Source: Gammaproteobacteria bacterium
GTDB taxonomy: Bacteria > Pseudomonadota > Gammaproteobacteria > S012-40
Reading direction: 5' to 3'
Assembly: GCA_015491615.1 (NCBI GenBank)
Contig: WFVN01000270.1
Span: 1 to 20,772, forward strand
DNA: 20,772 nucleotides
Part shown: positions 14,178 through 20,772 of the stretch, in pieces
Numbering within the stretch: position 1 is the stretch's first letter
Layout: each line of letters starts with the position of its first letter
Translations under genes and position numbers: made by a program
Notes under the pieces: generated by a model
What the model was told of the DNA's origin: nothing
The model's database searches: none
Seen by the model: the letters and a program-made list of their open reading frames with translations, nothing else

Positions 14178-15243
14178 AGCGCCGTATCCGCCGGAATTGC
14201 ACGAGTTGCGTCCACACTAGAGGCAAAAGATGGAAGGCATGAATCATCCACACCGAATCCACCAGCCCTTTGCGGTACCAGGACACGGATACCGTCAAGG
14301 CATTGAAATAGATCGCGTAGAGAACGACCAGGGAAATCAGGGCCCCGGGGCCGCGACGCCTTCCCGGGGCCCACGCGAGGATCAGTGTGGACCAGGCCAG
14401 CATCAACACCATCACCAGAACGGACAGGCGCCAATGCAGTTCCGCCTGGTCGGCTCGGGTCTGGGAATGCCACAGCGCCGATAGCGATTTGGCACGGGGC
14501 CGGTCGCTTTCTGGACCCGCCCCGCCCGGGAGCGACGTGCGCCAACGACCTTCCTCAAATCGGTAGATCGTGAGCCGGTCGCCACCCAAACCCTGATAAA
14601 TCGTTCCGTTTTTCAAAATCAGATCCACCTCGTCCTCACGCCGTGTCAAGAGTGCCACCGGGGCGGTCACCACCCGCTCCGCCTCCCCGGGCCGGGTCGG
14701 CAGACGCAAAAATAGATTTTCGTTGGCTCGCCCGGACTCCCCACCCTCTCCTTCGCTGACGTACACGACCCCCCCACCGGGCAAGGAGGAGAAAGCGTCC
14801 GGCCGCAACCAGCGGGTGGTCGGATCGGCCCCTGCTTCGGTCAGCAAACGGTACTGTTGGGACTCTGCCCAGGGCATCCCCCAAAACAAGAGCATGGCGA
14901 GAAACAGGGTCGCGGTCGCCAGGGTCGGCCAAAAGCTTGAGAAGATATGCGGTGGAGACTGCCCGAAGGCCGCCATGGCCGTCAGCTCGTGCGATTCCCG
15001 CAAACGGGACAAAGTGATCAGCAAAGCGAAGAAGACCGTCAACGGCATGATGTATTGGAGGGAAGAGATGAAGACCAGGCCAGCCATGGAGAGCACCAGG
15101 TCGGCAGGCAATTTGCCACTGCTGGCCCTGATCAGATAATCGAGAAGGTACTTGATCTGAAAAATCGAGCCCAGAACCACCCCCACGACCCCCAGGTTGA
15201 TCAGGAGAAGGCGGTTCGCGTAGCGTGTCAAGGTCCGGGGCAT
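14161..15243 (-). CDS. lptF: LptF, LPS export permease subunit
   Basis: LptF is the partner of LptG in the LPS exporter. The 360-residue protein has the expected order. N-terminal membrane helices come first, with the coupling region QYIMPLTVFFALLITLSRLRESHELTAMAAFGQSP. A large periplasmic domain (about 130-265, containing GGGVVYVSEGEGG and LILKNGTIYQGL) follows. C-terminal membrane helices finish the chain (LSVLVMVLMLAWSTLILAW, ALISLVVLYAIYFNAL). The first ATG of the frame (15243) is used although it has no recognisable Shine-Dalgarno sequence. It is divergent from pepA across a 90-base AT-rich gap, an arrangement common in gammaproteobacteria and betaproteobacteria. Confidence 0.92.
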   Translation of the reverse strand: MPRTLTRYANRLLLINLGVVGVVLGSIFQIKYLLDYLIRASSGKLPADLVLSMAGLVFISSLQYIMPLTVFFALLITLSRLRESHELTAMAAFGQSPPHIFSSFWPTLATATLFLAMLLFWGMPWAESQQYRLLTEAGADPTTRWLRPDAFSSLPGGGVVYVSEGEGGESGRANENLFLRLPTRPGEAERVVTAPVALLTRREDEVDLILKNGTIYQGLGGDRLTIYRFEEGRWRTSLPGGAGPESDRPRAKSLSALWHSQTRADQAELHWRLSVLVMVLMLAWSTLILAWAPGRRRGPGALISLVVLYAIYFNALTVSVSWYRKGLVDSVWMIHAFHLLPLVWTQLVQFRRIRRYARAG

Positions 15244-15255
15244 GGGAGAAAAATT

Positions 15256-15283
15256 TTGATAAATCGAATGGAAGTTATATATT
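15256..15283 (+). promoter_or_regulatory. Candidate sigma-70 promoter for pepA in a divergent AT-rich gap
   Basis: TTGATA (15256-15261) and TATATT (15278-15283) are separated by 16 bases and each matches consensus at five of six positions. The gap 15244-15333 is far more AT-rich than its surroundings. On the opposite strand a TTGGTA and a TATATA spaced by 18 bases could serve lptF, so the region is probably a two-way promoter. Confidence 0.55.
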
Positions 15284-15333
15284 TCGCATATTAACCCAAT
15301 ACCAACAAACAGTGCAGCAAGGAGACTCTTCGC

Positions 15334-16839
15334 ATGGATTTCATCGTCAAAAGTGGCCTACCGGAAAAACAACGCACCGCCTGCGTGGTAGTGGCTGTCT
15401 TCGAACCCCGACGCCTTTCCGAAGCGGGTGAAAAGCTCGATCAAGCGAGCGGGGGCCGTATTTCTTCCATCATCAAGCGCGGTGACATGGAAGGACGGCT
15501 CGGTCAAGTGCTGCTGCTCCACAACCTCAAGGGCGTCATGTGCGACCGCGTGCTGCTAGTTGGCTGCGGCCGCGAACGCGAATTCGGCGATCGCAATTAC
15601 CGCAAAGTCATCGAGACCGTCATCAAGACCCTGCACGACACCGGCTCCATGGAGGCGGTGGCCTATCTGCCCGAATTGAACGTCAAAGGCCGCAGCCTGC
15701 GCTGGAAGCTCACCCAGTTCGTCATCGACACCAACAACGCCCTCTATCGCTTCGACGAACTCAAGAGCAAGAAGGAGACGGTGCGTCGCCCGCTGCGCAA
15801 GCTCATCCTCGCCGTCCCCAGCCGGCGCGACCTCACCGAAGGCGAGCACGCCGTCCTTGAGGGCATGGCCATCGCCGAGGGCATGCGCCTGACGAAGGAC
15901 CTGGCCAACCTTCCCGGCAATATCTGCACCCCCGCCCATCTGGCCGAACAGGCGGTACGGATGGCGGACGAATACGACAGCATGCGCGCCGAGGTGTTGG
16001 ACGAAGCGCAAATGGAAGAACTGGGCATGGGGGCCCTGTTGTCCGTCGCCAAGGGCAGCGAACAGCCGGCCAAACTCATCGTACTCGAGTATCGCGGCGC
16101 GGACGAGGGTGACAAGCCCATCGTCCTCGTGGGCAAGGGCCTCACCTTCGATGCCGGCGGCATCTCCCTGAAACCGGCCCAGCACATGGACGAGATGAAA
16201 TACGACATGTGCGGCGGCGCCGCCGTTCTCGGCACTTTGAAGGCGGTCGCCGAATTGGAGCTGCCCCTGAACGTGGTGGGCATCGTCCCCAGCGCCGAGA
16301 ACCTCCCCGACGGCAAAGCGAACAAACCCGGCGACATCGTCACCAGCATGTCCGGCCAGACCATCGAGATCCTCAACACCGACGCCGAGGGTCGCCTCAT
16401 CCTCTGCGACGCCCTCACCTACGCCGAGCGCTTCAATCCGGAGGTGGTCATCGACATCGCCACCCTCACCGGCGCCTGCGTCATCGCCCTCGGCCGCGAG
16501 GCCTCCGGCCTCCTGGGCAACCACAGCCCCCTCGTCAACGACCTCCTCGGCGCCGGCCGGGAGAGTGGCGATCGGGCCTGGGAGCTGCCCTTGTTCGAGG
16601 AATACCAGGACCAGCTCAAGAGCAACTTCGCCGACATGGCCAACGTGGGCGGGCGCGAGGCCGGCGCCATCACCGCCGCCGCCTTCCTCTCCCGCTTCAC
16701 CAAAAAGTTCCGCTGGGCGCACCTGGACATCGCCGGCACCGCCTGGATCAGCGGCGACAAAAAAGGTGCCACCGGCCGCCCCGTCCCCCTGCTCACCCGC
16801 TACCTGGTGGACCGCGCCGAGGAACTGGAGCATCATTGA
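15334..16839 (+). CDS. pepA: Leucyl aminopeptidase PepA (M17 family)
   Basis: PepA is a cytoplasmic hexameric dimetal aminopeptidase that removes N-terminal leucine and other residues from peptides. In E. coli it also binds DNA as a cofactor of site-specific recombination and as a regulator; whether it does so here is unknown. The 501-residue product has all catalytic residues: Lys268 in VGKGLTFDAGG, Asp273, Lys280, Asp291 in KYDMCGGAAV, and the M17 signature NTDAEGRL with Asp350, Glu352 and Arg354. PSAENLPDGKANKPGDI is also conserved. The ATG at 15334 follows AAGGAG. Length and motif spacing match E. coli PepA closely. It heads the run pepA-holC-ORF-valS. Confidence 0.97.
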   Translation: MDFIVKSGLPEKQRTACVVVAVFEPRRLSEAGEKLDQASGGRISSIIKRGDMEGRLGQVLLLHNLKGVMCDRVLLVGCGREREFGDRNYRKVIETVIKTLHDTGSMEAVAYLPELNVKGRSLRWKLTQFVIDTNNALYRFDELKSKKETVRRPLRKLILAVPSRRDLTEGEHAVLEGMAIAEGMRLTKDLANLPGNICTPAHLAEQAVRMADEYDSMRAEVLDEAQMEELGMGALLSVAKGSEQPAKLIVLEYRGADEGDKPIVLVGKGLTFDAGGISLKPAQHMDEMKYDMCGGAAVLGTLKAVAELELPLNVVGIVPSAENLPDGKANKPGDIVTSMSGQTIEILNTDAEGRLILCDALTYAERFNPEVVIDIATLTGACVIALGREASGLLGNHSPLVNDLLGAGRESGDRAWELPLFEEYQDQLKSNFADMANVGGREAGAITAAAFLSRFTKKFRWAHLDIAGTAWISGDKKGATGRPVPLLTRYLVDRAEELEHH

Positions 16840-16843
16840 GTCA

Positions 16844-16891
16844 GGATACCCCTAGGCACTGGCACCAAACCTGCTAAATTCCGGGGTATCC
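16844..16891 (+). repeat. 9-bp inverted repeat in the pepA-holC gap
   Basis: GGATACCCC (16844-16852) and GGGGTATCC (16883-16891) are perfect reverse complements around a 30-base loop. No T-run follows, so it is not a standard terminator. It may be an mRNA-stabilising or processing hairpin at the end of pepA, or a dyad operator. Confidence 0.5.
16860..16875 (+). promoter_or_regulatory. Sigma-54-like promoter match upstream of holC
   Basis: TGGCAC followed by CTGCT has GG and GC exactly 10 bases apart, as in -24/-12 sigma-54 promoters. It lies inside the loop of the 16844-16891 inverted repeat, 45 bases before holC. A housekeeping gene is an unlikely sigma-54 target, so chance similarity is quite possible. 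Confidence 0.2.
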
Positions 16892-16920
16892 GATAGAGGA
16901 GGCGGAATTCCGACACGGGC

Positions 16921-17346
16921 ATGACGCAGATCGACTTCTACATCTGTGAACGGCCGGGCGACGCCGATCGCGTCGCCTGCCGACTCACCGAAAAGGCCTA
17001 CCACAAGGGCCTGAAGGTGATCCTCCACTGCCCCGACCCGGACCGCCTTCGGCGCATCGACGACCTCCTGTGGACCTTCCGCCAGGGCAGTTTCCTGCCC
17101 CACGAAACGGTCACCGGAGACGAACTTCCCGAGGCGCCCATCCTCCTCAGTGCCTGCCCGGAACCGCCGGAAGGCGACGTCCTCATCAACCTGGACGCCG
17201 CCGTACCGCCCGGTTTCGCCAGCCATCCCCGCGTCCTGGAGATCGTCGACGGCGACCAGGACAACCGCCGCGCGGGTCGCGCCCGCTTCAAGTTTTACCG
17301 GGACCGGGGCTACCCCCTCCAGACCCATGACCTCCAAGGCAGGTGA
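16921..17346 (+). CDS. holC: DNA polymerase III chi subunit
   Basis: HolC (chi) is part of the clamp-loader side of the replicative polymerase. It binds the C-terminus of single-strand binding protein and links it to the holoenzyme through psi. The 141-residue product begins IDFYICERPGDADRVACRL, typical of chi, and continues with AYHKGLKVILHC, the family segment DDLLWTFRQGSFLPHE, APILLSACPEPPEGDVLINLD and, at the end, RFKFYRDRGYPLQTHDL. A good AGGAGG lies 18 bases before the ATG, further than usual, and no earlier in-frame start codon is available. It follows pepA by 81 bases and precedes the next gene by three bases. Confidence 0.95.
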   Translation: MTQIDFYICERPGDADRVACRLTEKAYHKGLKVILHCPDPDRLRRIDDLLWTFRQGSFLPHETVTGDELPEAPILLSACPEPPEGDVLINLDAAVPPGFASHPRVLEIVDGDQDNRRAGRARFKFYRDRGYPLQTHDLQGR

Positions 17347-17349
17347 CCC

Positions 17350-18414
17350 ATGGACAAGACCGATTCCACCCTCATCGACGCCCCACTGCTGGACGAGGTG
17401 GTGGGCACCGGCCCCGAGCTGGGCGACATCACCCAGCTGAAGGCCGAAGACGCCCCCGAGCTGGGCGACCTCTCCAGCGTCGAGGAACCGCCCATTCTGG
17501 GGGCCGACGAGGCCATTCCCGTGCTGAGTGAACTCATCACCCCTGCTGCGCCTCAGGCTGCCCCCCAGGGGGTGACCAGTGGCCTGGCCGAGCCGGACAG
17601 CGGCTTGCGCTCCTTCCTGGACAGCAGCCTGGAGATCGCGGCCAACCAGGAAACCGAAGACCCGGCCCCGGCGGAACCCCTCAGCAACGCCCTGGACGAG
17701 CTCCTCGGCGACCTCCCCGGGGACGACCTGGAAGCCTCGGACGAGCTCACGGACGAAGCCCCGGCCACCGAAGCCGTGGAAACGGCCACCGCCTCGGGGC
17801 TCACCGCCGACGAGCCTCCCCCGGCGAGCACGACCGTCGAGCCCGAAGCCGTGTCCACCGAAATCCTTGACCAGCCCCTGGAGGTCCCGAACACCGAACC
17901 CGAGGACGGCGACCCGCTGGGCGACGCCCTCGACGCCCTCCTCGGCGAAGATGACGGAAACGCCCTCGTCTCCGGGGAAGAAGGCGAAGCCACGGCCCCG
18001 GCCTCTGCCCTGGCAGAGGCGGAGCCCGCCTCCGCCTTGGCGACAGAGGCAGCGGAAGAGGCCGGCCCGTCCCCGGACGAAGCCCCCCTCGACCTCCTAG
18101 GGGCCGGCGCGACCGCCGCCACCGGCGCCGCCGTCCTCCCCGCCCTGCGCGCGCGCCTCCAGGAACACCTCACACACCGGGTGGACGACATCCTTTCCGA
18201 AACGGTGGCCGTCCTCGTCCAGGAGCTGGAATCGCAGATCGTCGAGCGGGTGGAGGGGGTCCTCATGGAATCCCTGGAGGCCGCCCTCCCCAAACTCATG
18301 GACGGCTTCGTGGAAGGCCTGCGCGAAGAACTCCAGCCGCGTCTGCGCGCCCAGATCCCCGCCCTCATGGAGGACATCCTGGGGCGCGAGGGCGCGGGTG
18401 AAAAAAACGCCTAG
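17350..18414 (+). CDS. Acidic low-complexity protein of unknown function between holC and valS
   Basis: The 354-residue protein is not one whose function I recognise. Three parts can be seen. Residues 1-65 are acidic with short hydrophobic motifs (APLLDEVVG, PELGD twice, IPVLSELI). Residues 66-250 are rich in Glu, Asp, Ala and Pro, almost certainly disordered, and contain two matching islands, ALDELLG (114-120) and ALDALLG (193-199). Residues 261-346 form strongly amphipathic helix (ALRARLQEHLTHRVDDIL, then VQELESQIVERVEGVLMESL), likely to self-associate. No signal peptide or membrane segment is visible. The start at 17350 has AGGTGA upstream and lies three bases after the holC stop, so the two are probably translated together. 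Betaproteobacteria, as I recall, carry an acidic protein of unknown function (DUF2486) near holC with an IPVLTDV-like motif, so a distant relation is possible. The layout resembles PopZ-type hub proteins, but that is only an architectural likeness. Confidence 0.85.
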   Translation: MDKTDSTLIDAPLLDEVVGTGPELGDITQLKAEDAPELGDLSSVEEPPILGADEAIPVLSELITPAAPQAAPQGVTSGLAEPDSGLRSFLDSSLEIAANQETEDPAPAEPLSNALDELLGDLPGDDLEASDELTDEAPATEAVETATASGLTADEPPPASTTVEPEAVSTEILDQPLEVPNTEPEDGDPLGDALDALLGEDDGNALVSGEEGEATAPASALAEAEPASALATEAAEEAGPSPDEAPLDLLGAGATAATGAAVLPALRARLQEHLTHRVDDILSETVAVLVQELESQIVERVEGVLMESLEAALPKLMDGFVEGLREELQPRLRAQIPALMEDILGREGAGEKNA

Positions 18415-18441
18415 ATCCGGTACCCTTCCGCCGTACATCCC

Positions 18442-18476
18442 GCGGGCAGGCACTCCCTGCCCGCTGTCTTTTGTCT
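18442..18476 (+). terminator. Terminator-like hairpin directly before valS
   Basis: GCGGGCAGG (18442-18450), a 5-base loop and CCTGCCCGC (18456-18464) form a perfect 9-bp stem, followed by TGTCTTTTGTCT. The T-run is interrupted, so termination is probably incomplete. Only 16 bases lie between the end of this element and the valS start, leaving no room for a separate promoter. Confidence 0.65.
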
Positions 18477-18492
18477 GAACGAAAAGAAGACC

Positions 18493-20772
18493 ATGGACAA
18501 GACCTACGACCCGCGCGCCATCGAAGAACGCTGGTACCGCCACTGGGAGGCCCAGGGCTATTTCCGCCCCTCCGGCCACGGCCGCCCCTACTGCATCATG
18601 ATCCCGCCGCCCAACGTCACCGGCAGCCTGCACATGGGGCACGCCTTCCAGGACACCATCATGGACGCCCTCATCCGCTACCACCGCATGGACGGCGACG
18701 ACACCCTCTGGCAGCCGGGCACCGACCACGCCGGCATCGCCACCCAGATGGTGGTGGAACGGCAACTGGCCGCCGAAGGCAAGACCCGCCACGACCTGGG
18801 TCGCGAGGCCTTCATCGAACGGGTGTGGGAATGGAAGGCCCAGTCGGGCGGGCGCATCACCCAGCAGCTCCGCCGCATGGGCTGTTCCCTGGACTGGTCG
18901 CGGGAACGCTTCACCATGGACGAGGGCCTCTCCCGCGCCGTGCGCGAGGTCTTCGTGCGCCTCCACGACAAGGGCCTCATCTACCGCGGCAAACGCCTGG
19001 TGAACTGGGACCCGGTCCTGCAGACGGCCGTCTCCGACCTGGAAGTGATCTCCGAGGAGGAGCAGGGGCACCTGTGGCACATCCGCTACCCGGTGGCCGA
19101 CGGCGAAGGCCACGTGGTGGTGGCCACCACCCGCCCGGAGACCCTGCTGGGCGACTGCGCGGTGGCCGTCCACCCCGAGGACGAGCGCTACCGCCACCTC
19201 ATCGGCCAGTGCCTCCAACTGCCCCTCACCGGGCGCACCATCCCGGTCATCGCCGACGAACACGTGGACCCGGAATTCGGCAGCGGCTGCGTCAAGATCA
19301 CCCCCGCCCACGACTTCGACGACTACCAGGTCTGGCAGCGCCACAAGGACGAAGCGGCCATCGCCGAACAACCCCACGGCGGCCTCATCAACATCTTCAC
19401 CCCCGAGGCGCGCATCGCCGACGACGACCTCATCCCCGAGGCCTACCGCGGCCTGGACCGCTACGAGGCGCGCGAACGCCTGGTGGAAGACCTGAAGGCC
19501 CAGGGCCTGCTGGAAAAAGTGGAGGACCACCGTCTCATGGTCCCCCGCGGCGACCGCTCCGGCGCCGTCATCGAGCCCTACCTCACCGACCAGTGGTTCG
19601 TGAAGATCCGCCCCTTGGCCGAGCCCGCCATCGAAGCGGTGGAATCGGGGCGCATCCGCTTCGTCCCCGACAACTGGAAGAACACCTACTTCGAGTGGAT
19701 GCGCAACATCGAGGACTGGTGCATCTCCCGCCAGATCTGGTGGGGTCACCGCATCCCCGCCTGGTACGACCCGAAAGGCAATGTCTACGTGGGCCGCTCC
19801 GAAGGCGAGGTGCGCAACCACTACAAACTGTCCGCCAACCTGCCCCTGACCCAGGACGAGGACGTGCTGGACACCTGGTTCTCCTCCGCCCTGTGGCCCT
19901 TCTCCACCCTCGGCTGGCCGGACCAGACCCCCGAACTGGAGCGCTACTACCCCACCTCGGTGCTGGTCACCGGCTTCGACATCATCTTCTTCTGGGTCGC
20001 CCGCATGATCATGATGGGCCTGGAATTCATGGGCGACGTCCCCTTCCGCGAGGTGTACATCCACGGCCTCGTGCGCGACGCCCACGGGCAGAAGATGTCC
20101 AAGTCCAAGGGCAACGTCCTCGATCCCATCGACCTCATCGACGGCATCGACCTGGAATCCCTGGTGCAAAAACGCACCACCGGCCTCATGCAGCCGCAGA
20201 TGGCCGCCAAGATCGAAAAACAGACGCGCGCCGAATTCCCCGAGGGCATCCCCGCCTTCGGCACCGACGCCCTGCGTTTCACCTTCGCCGCCCTCGCCTC
20301 CACCGGCCGCGACATCAACTTCGACCTGGGGCGCATCCAGGGTTACCGCAACTTCTGCAACAAGATCTGGAACGCCGCCCGCTACGTGTTCATGAACCTG
20401 GAAGGGGCCGACCTGGCCGGCGAGCGCCGCTACACCCTCGCCGATCGCTGGATCCGCACGCGCCTGGACGAGACAGTGGAGAACGTGCGCGCCGCCCTCG
20501 ACGGCTATCGTTTCGACCACGCCGCATCCGCCCTCTACGACTTCATCTGGCACGACTACTGCGACTGGTACCTGGAGCTGTCCAAGCCGGCCCTGGCCGG
20601 GGACGCCGATGAGGCGGAGAAACGTGCCACCCGCGCCACCCTGGTGGAAGTCCTGGACGCGGCCCTGCGCCTGCTGCACCCCATCATGCCCTACCTCACC
20701 GAGGAGATCTGGCAGCGGGTGCGCTCCTACCTGGACGCCCCCGCCGAAACCATCATGCTCGCCCCCTACCCC
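18493..20772 (+). CDS. valS: Valyl-tRNA synthetase, 3' end beyond the window
   Basis: ValS charges tRNA-Val with valine and removes mischarged threonine through its editing domain. The first 760 codons are present, in one open frame to the last base, out of about 900-950 expected. Class I signatures are visible: the HIGH box as PPPNVTGSLHMGHAF (HMGH at 47-50) and KMSKS at 534-538 in GQKMSKSKGNVLDP. The editing (CP1) region contains TTRPETLLGDCAVAVHP and GSGCVKITPAHDFDD, and the WCISRQIWWGHRIPAWY segment is typical of ValS. After KMSKS the anticodon-binding helical domain begins (NFCNKIWNAARYV). The ATG at 18493 gives the standard DKTYDPRAIEERWY start; only a weak AAGAAG precedes it. A hairpin lies just upstream. 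Confidence 0.97.
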   Translation, partial: MDKTYDPRAIEERWYRHWEAQGYFRPSGHGRPYCIMIPPPNVTGSLHMGHAFQDTIMDALIRYHRMDGDDTLWQPGTDHAGIATQMVVERQLAAEGKTRHDLGREAFIERVWEWKAQSGGRITQQLRRMGCSLDWSRERFTMDEGLSRAVREVFVRLHDKGLIYRGKRLVNWDPVLQTAVSDLEVISEEEQGHLWHIRYPVADGEGHVVVATTRPETLLGDCAVAVHPEDERYRHLIGQCLQLPLTGRTIPVIADEHVDPEFGSGCVKITPAHDFDDYQVWQRHKDEAAIAEQPHGGLINIFTPEARIADDDLIPEAYRGLDRYEARERLVEDLKAQGLLEKVEDHRLMVPRGDRSGAVIEPYLTDQWFVKIRPLAEPAIEAVESGRIRFVPDNWKNTYFEWMRNIEDWCISRQIWWGHRIPAWYDPKGNVYVGRSEGEVRNHYKLSANLPLTQDEDVLDTWFSSALWPFSTLGWPDQTPELERYYPTSVLVTGFDIIFFWVARMIMMGLEFMGDVPFREVYIHGLVRDAHGQKMSKSKGNVLDPIDLIDGIDLESLVQKRTTGLMQPQMAAKIEKQTRAEFPEGIPAFGTDALRFTFAALASTGRDINFDLGRIQGYRNFCNKIWNAARYVFMNLEGADLAGERRYTLADRWIRTRLDETVENVRAALDGYRFDHAASALYDFIWHDYCDWYLELSKPALAGDADEAEKRATRATLVEVLDAALRLLHPIMPYLTEEIWQRVRSYLDAPAETIMLAPYP

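Noticed and set aside
15556..16836. 426-codon open frame on the minus strand
   Set aside because: It is the antisense shadow of pepA, without recognisable domain.
18415..18492. T-box leader upstream of valS
   Set aside because: The gap of 78 bases is too short, no T-box sequence is visible, and gammaproteobacterial valS genes do not normally use T-boxes.
18471..20612. 713-codon open frame on the plus strand
   Set aside because: It is an out-of-frame Arg/Pro/His-rich shadow of valS caused by high GC content.
18097..20679. 860-codon open frame on the minus strand
   Set aside because: It is the antisense shadow of valS and the preceding gene; its translation is Val/Gly/His/Ala-rich without any fold signature, and the plus-strand frame encodes a complete set of ValS motifs.

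Overview
The window reads as chromosomal DNA of a GC-rich, sulfur-oxidising gammaproteobacterium. Three things support this: a sox thiosulfate-oxidation cluster (soxXYZA then soxB), the gamma/betaproteobacterial neighbourhood lptG-lptF / pepA-holC-ORF-valS, and a cobalamin operon that uses CbiX as the cobalt chelatase. No soxCD is present here, which fits organisms that pass sulfane sulfur to another route, but those genes could lie elsewhere. I cannot name the genus. No rRNA, tRNA, CRISPR array, insertion sequence, phage gene or attachment site was found.

Layout. (1) 1-4119, minus strand: cobalamin (B12) operon in transcription order cbiX, cobH, cobL (cbiE-cbiT fusion), cobI and cbiG (cut by the window edge). 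All four junctions are ATGA or GTGA four-base overlaps, so the genes are probably translationally coupled. (2) 4219-4494, plus: small DUF1971 cupin-like protein, divergent from cbiX. (3) 4496-6277, minus: lipoprotein with an Ig-like domain and a right-handed beta-helix. Upstream of it, also on minus (6377-6826), lies a two-CBS-domain protein. (4) 6960-9133, plus: protein-L-isoaspartate methyltransferase (pcm) and a periplasmic M48 metalloprotease with TPRs (BepA-like), two protein-quality genes. (5) 9155-13132, plus: a sox promoter, soxX-soxY-soxZ-soxA, a strong intrinsic terminator, then soxB. (6) 13119-15243, minus: lptG and lptF, the permease pair of the LPS exporter, converging on soxB with a 14-nt overlap. 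(7) 15334-20772, plus: pepA, holC, an acidic low-complexity protein of unknown function, and the first 760 codons of valS.

How the genes work together. The Sox proteins form the periplasmic thiosulfate-oxidising system: SoxYZ carries the substrate on a C-terminal cysteine, the SoxAX cytochrome attaches thiosulfate oxidatively, and SoxB hydrolyses off sulfate. The Cob/Cbi proteins insert cobalt early and then methylate and contract the ring. LptF and LptG take LPS out of the inner membrane. HolC and ValS are housekeeping proteins.

Most of the window is well-understood core metabolism. The best candidate for something undescribed is the 354-residue protein between holC and valS (17350-18414). 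It has short hydrophobic motifs repeated along an acidic Pro/Ala-rich linker and an amphipathic helical C-terminus, a layout that recalls polar-organising hub proteins. Secondary points are a decahistidine tail plus MXCXXC motif on CbiX, a CbiG that seems to lack its middle domain, hairpins placed between soxA and soxB and directly before valS, and the beta-helix lipoprotein.
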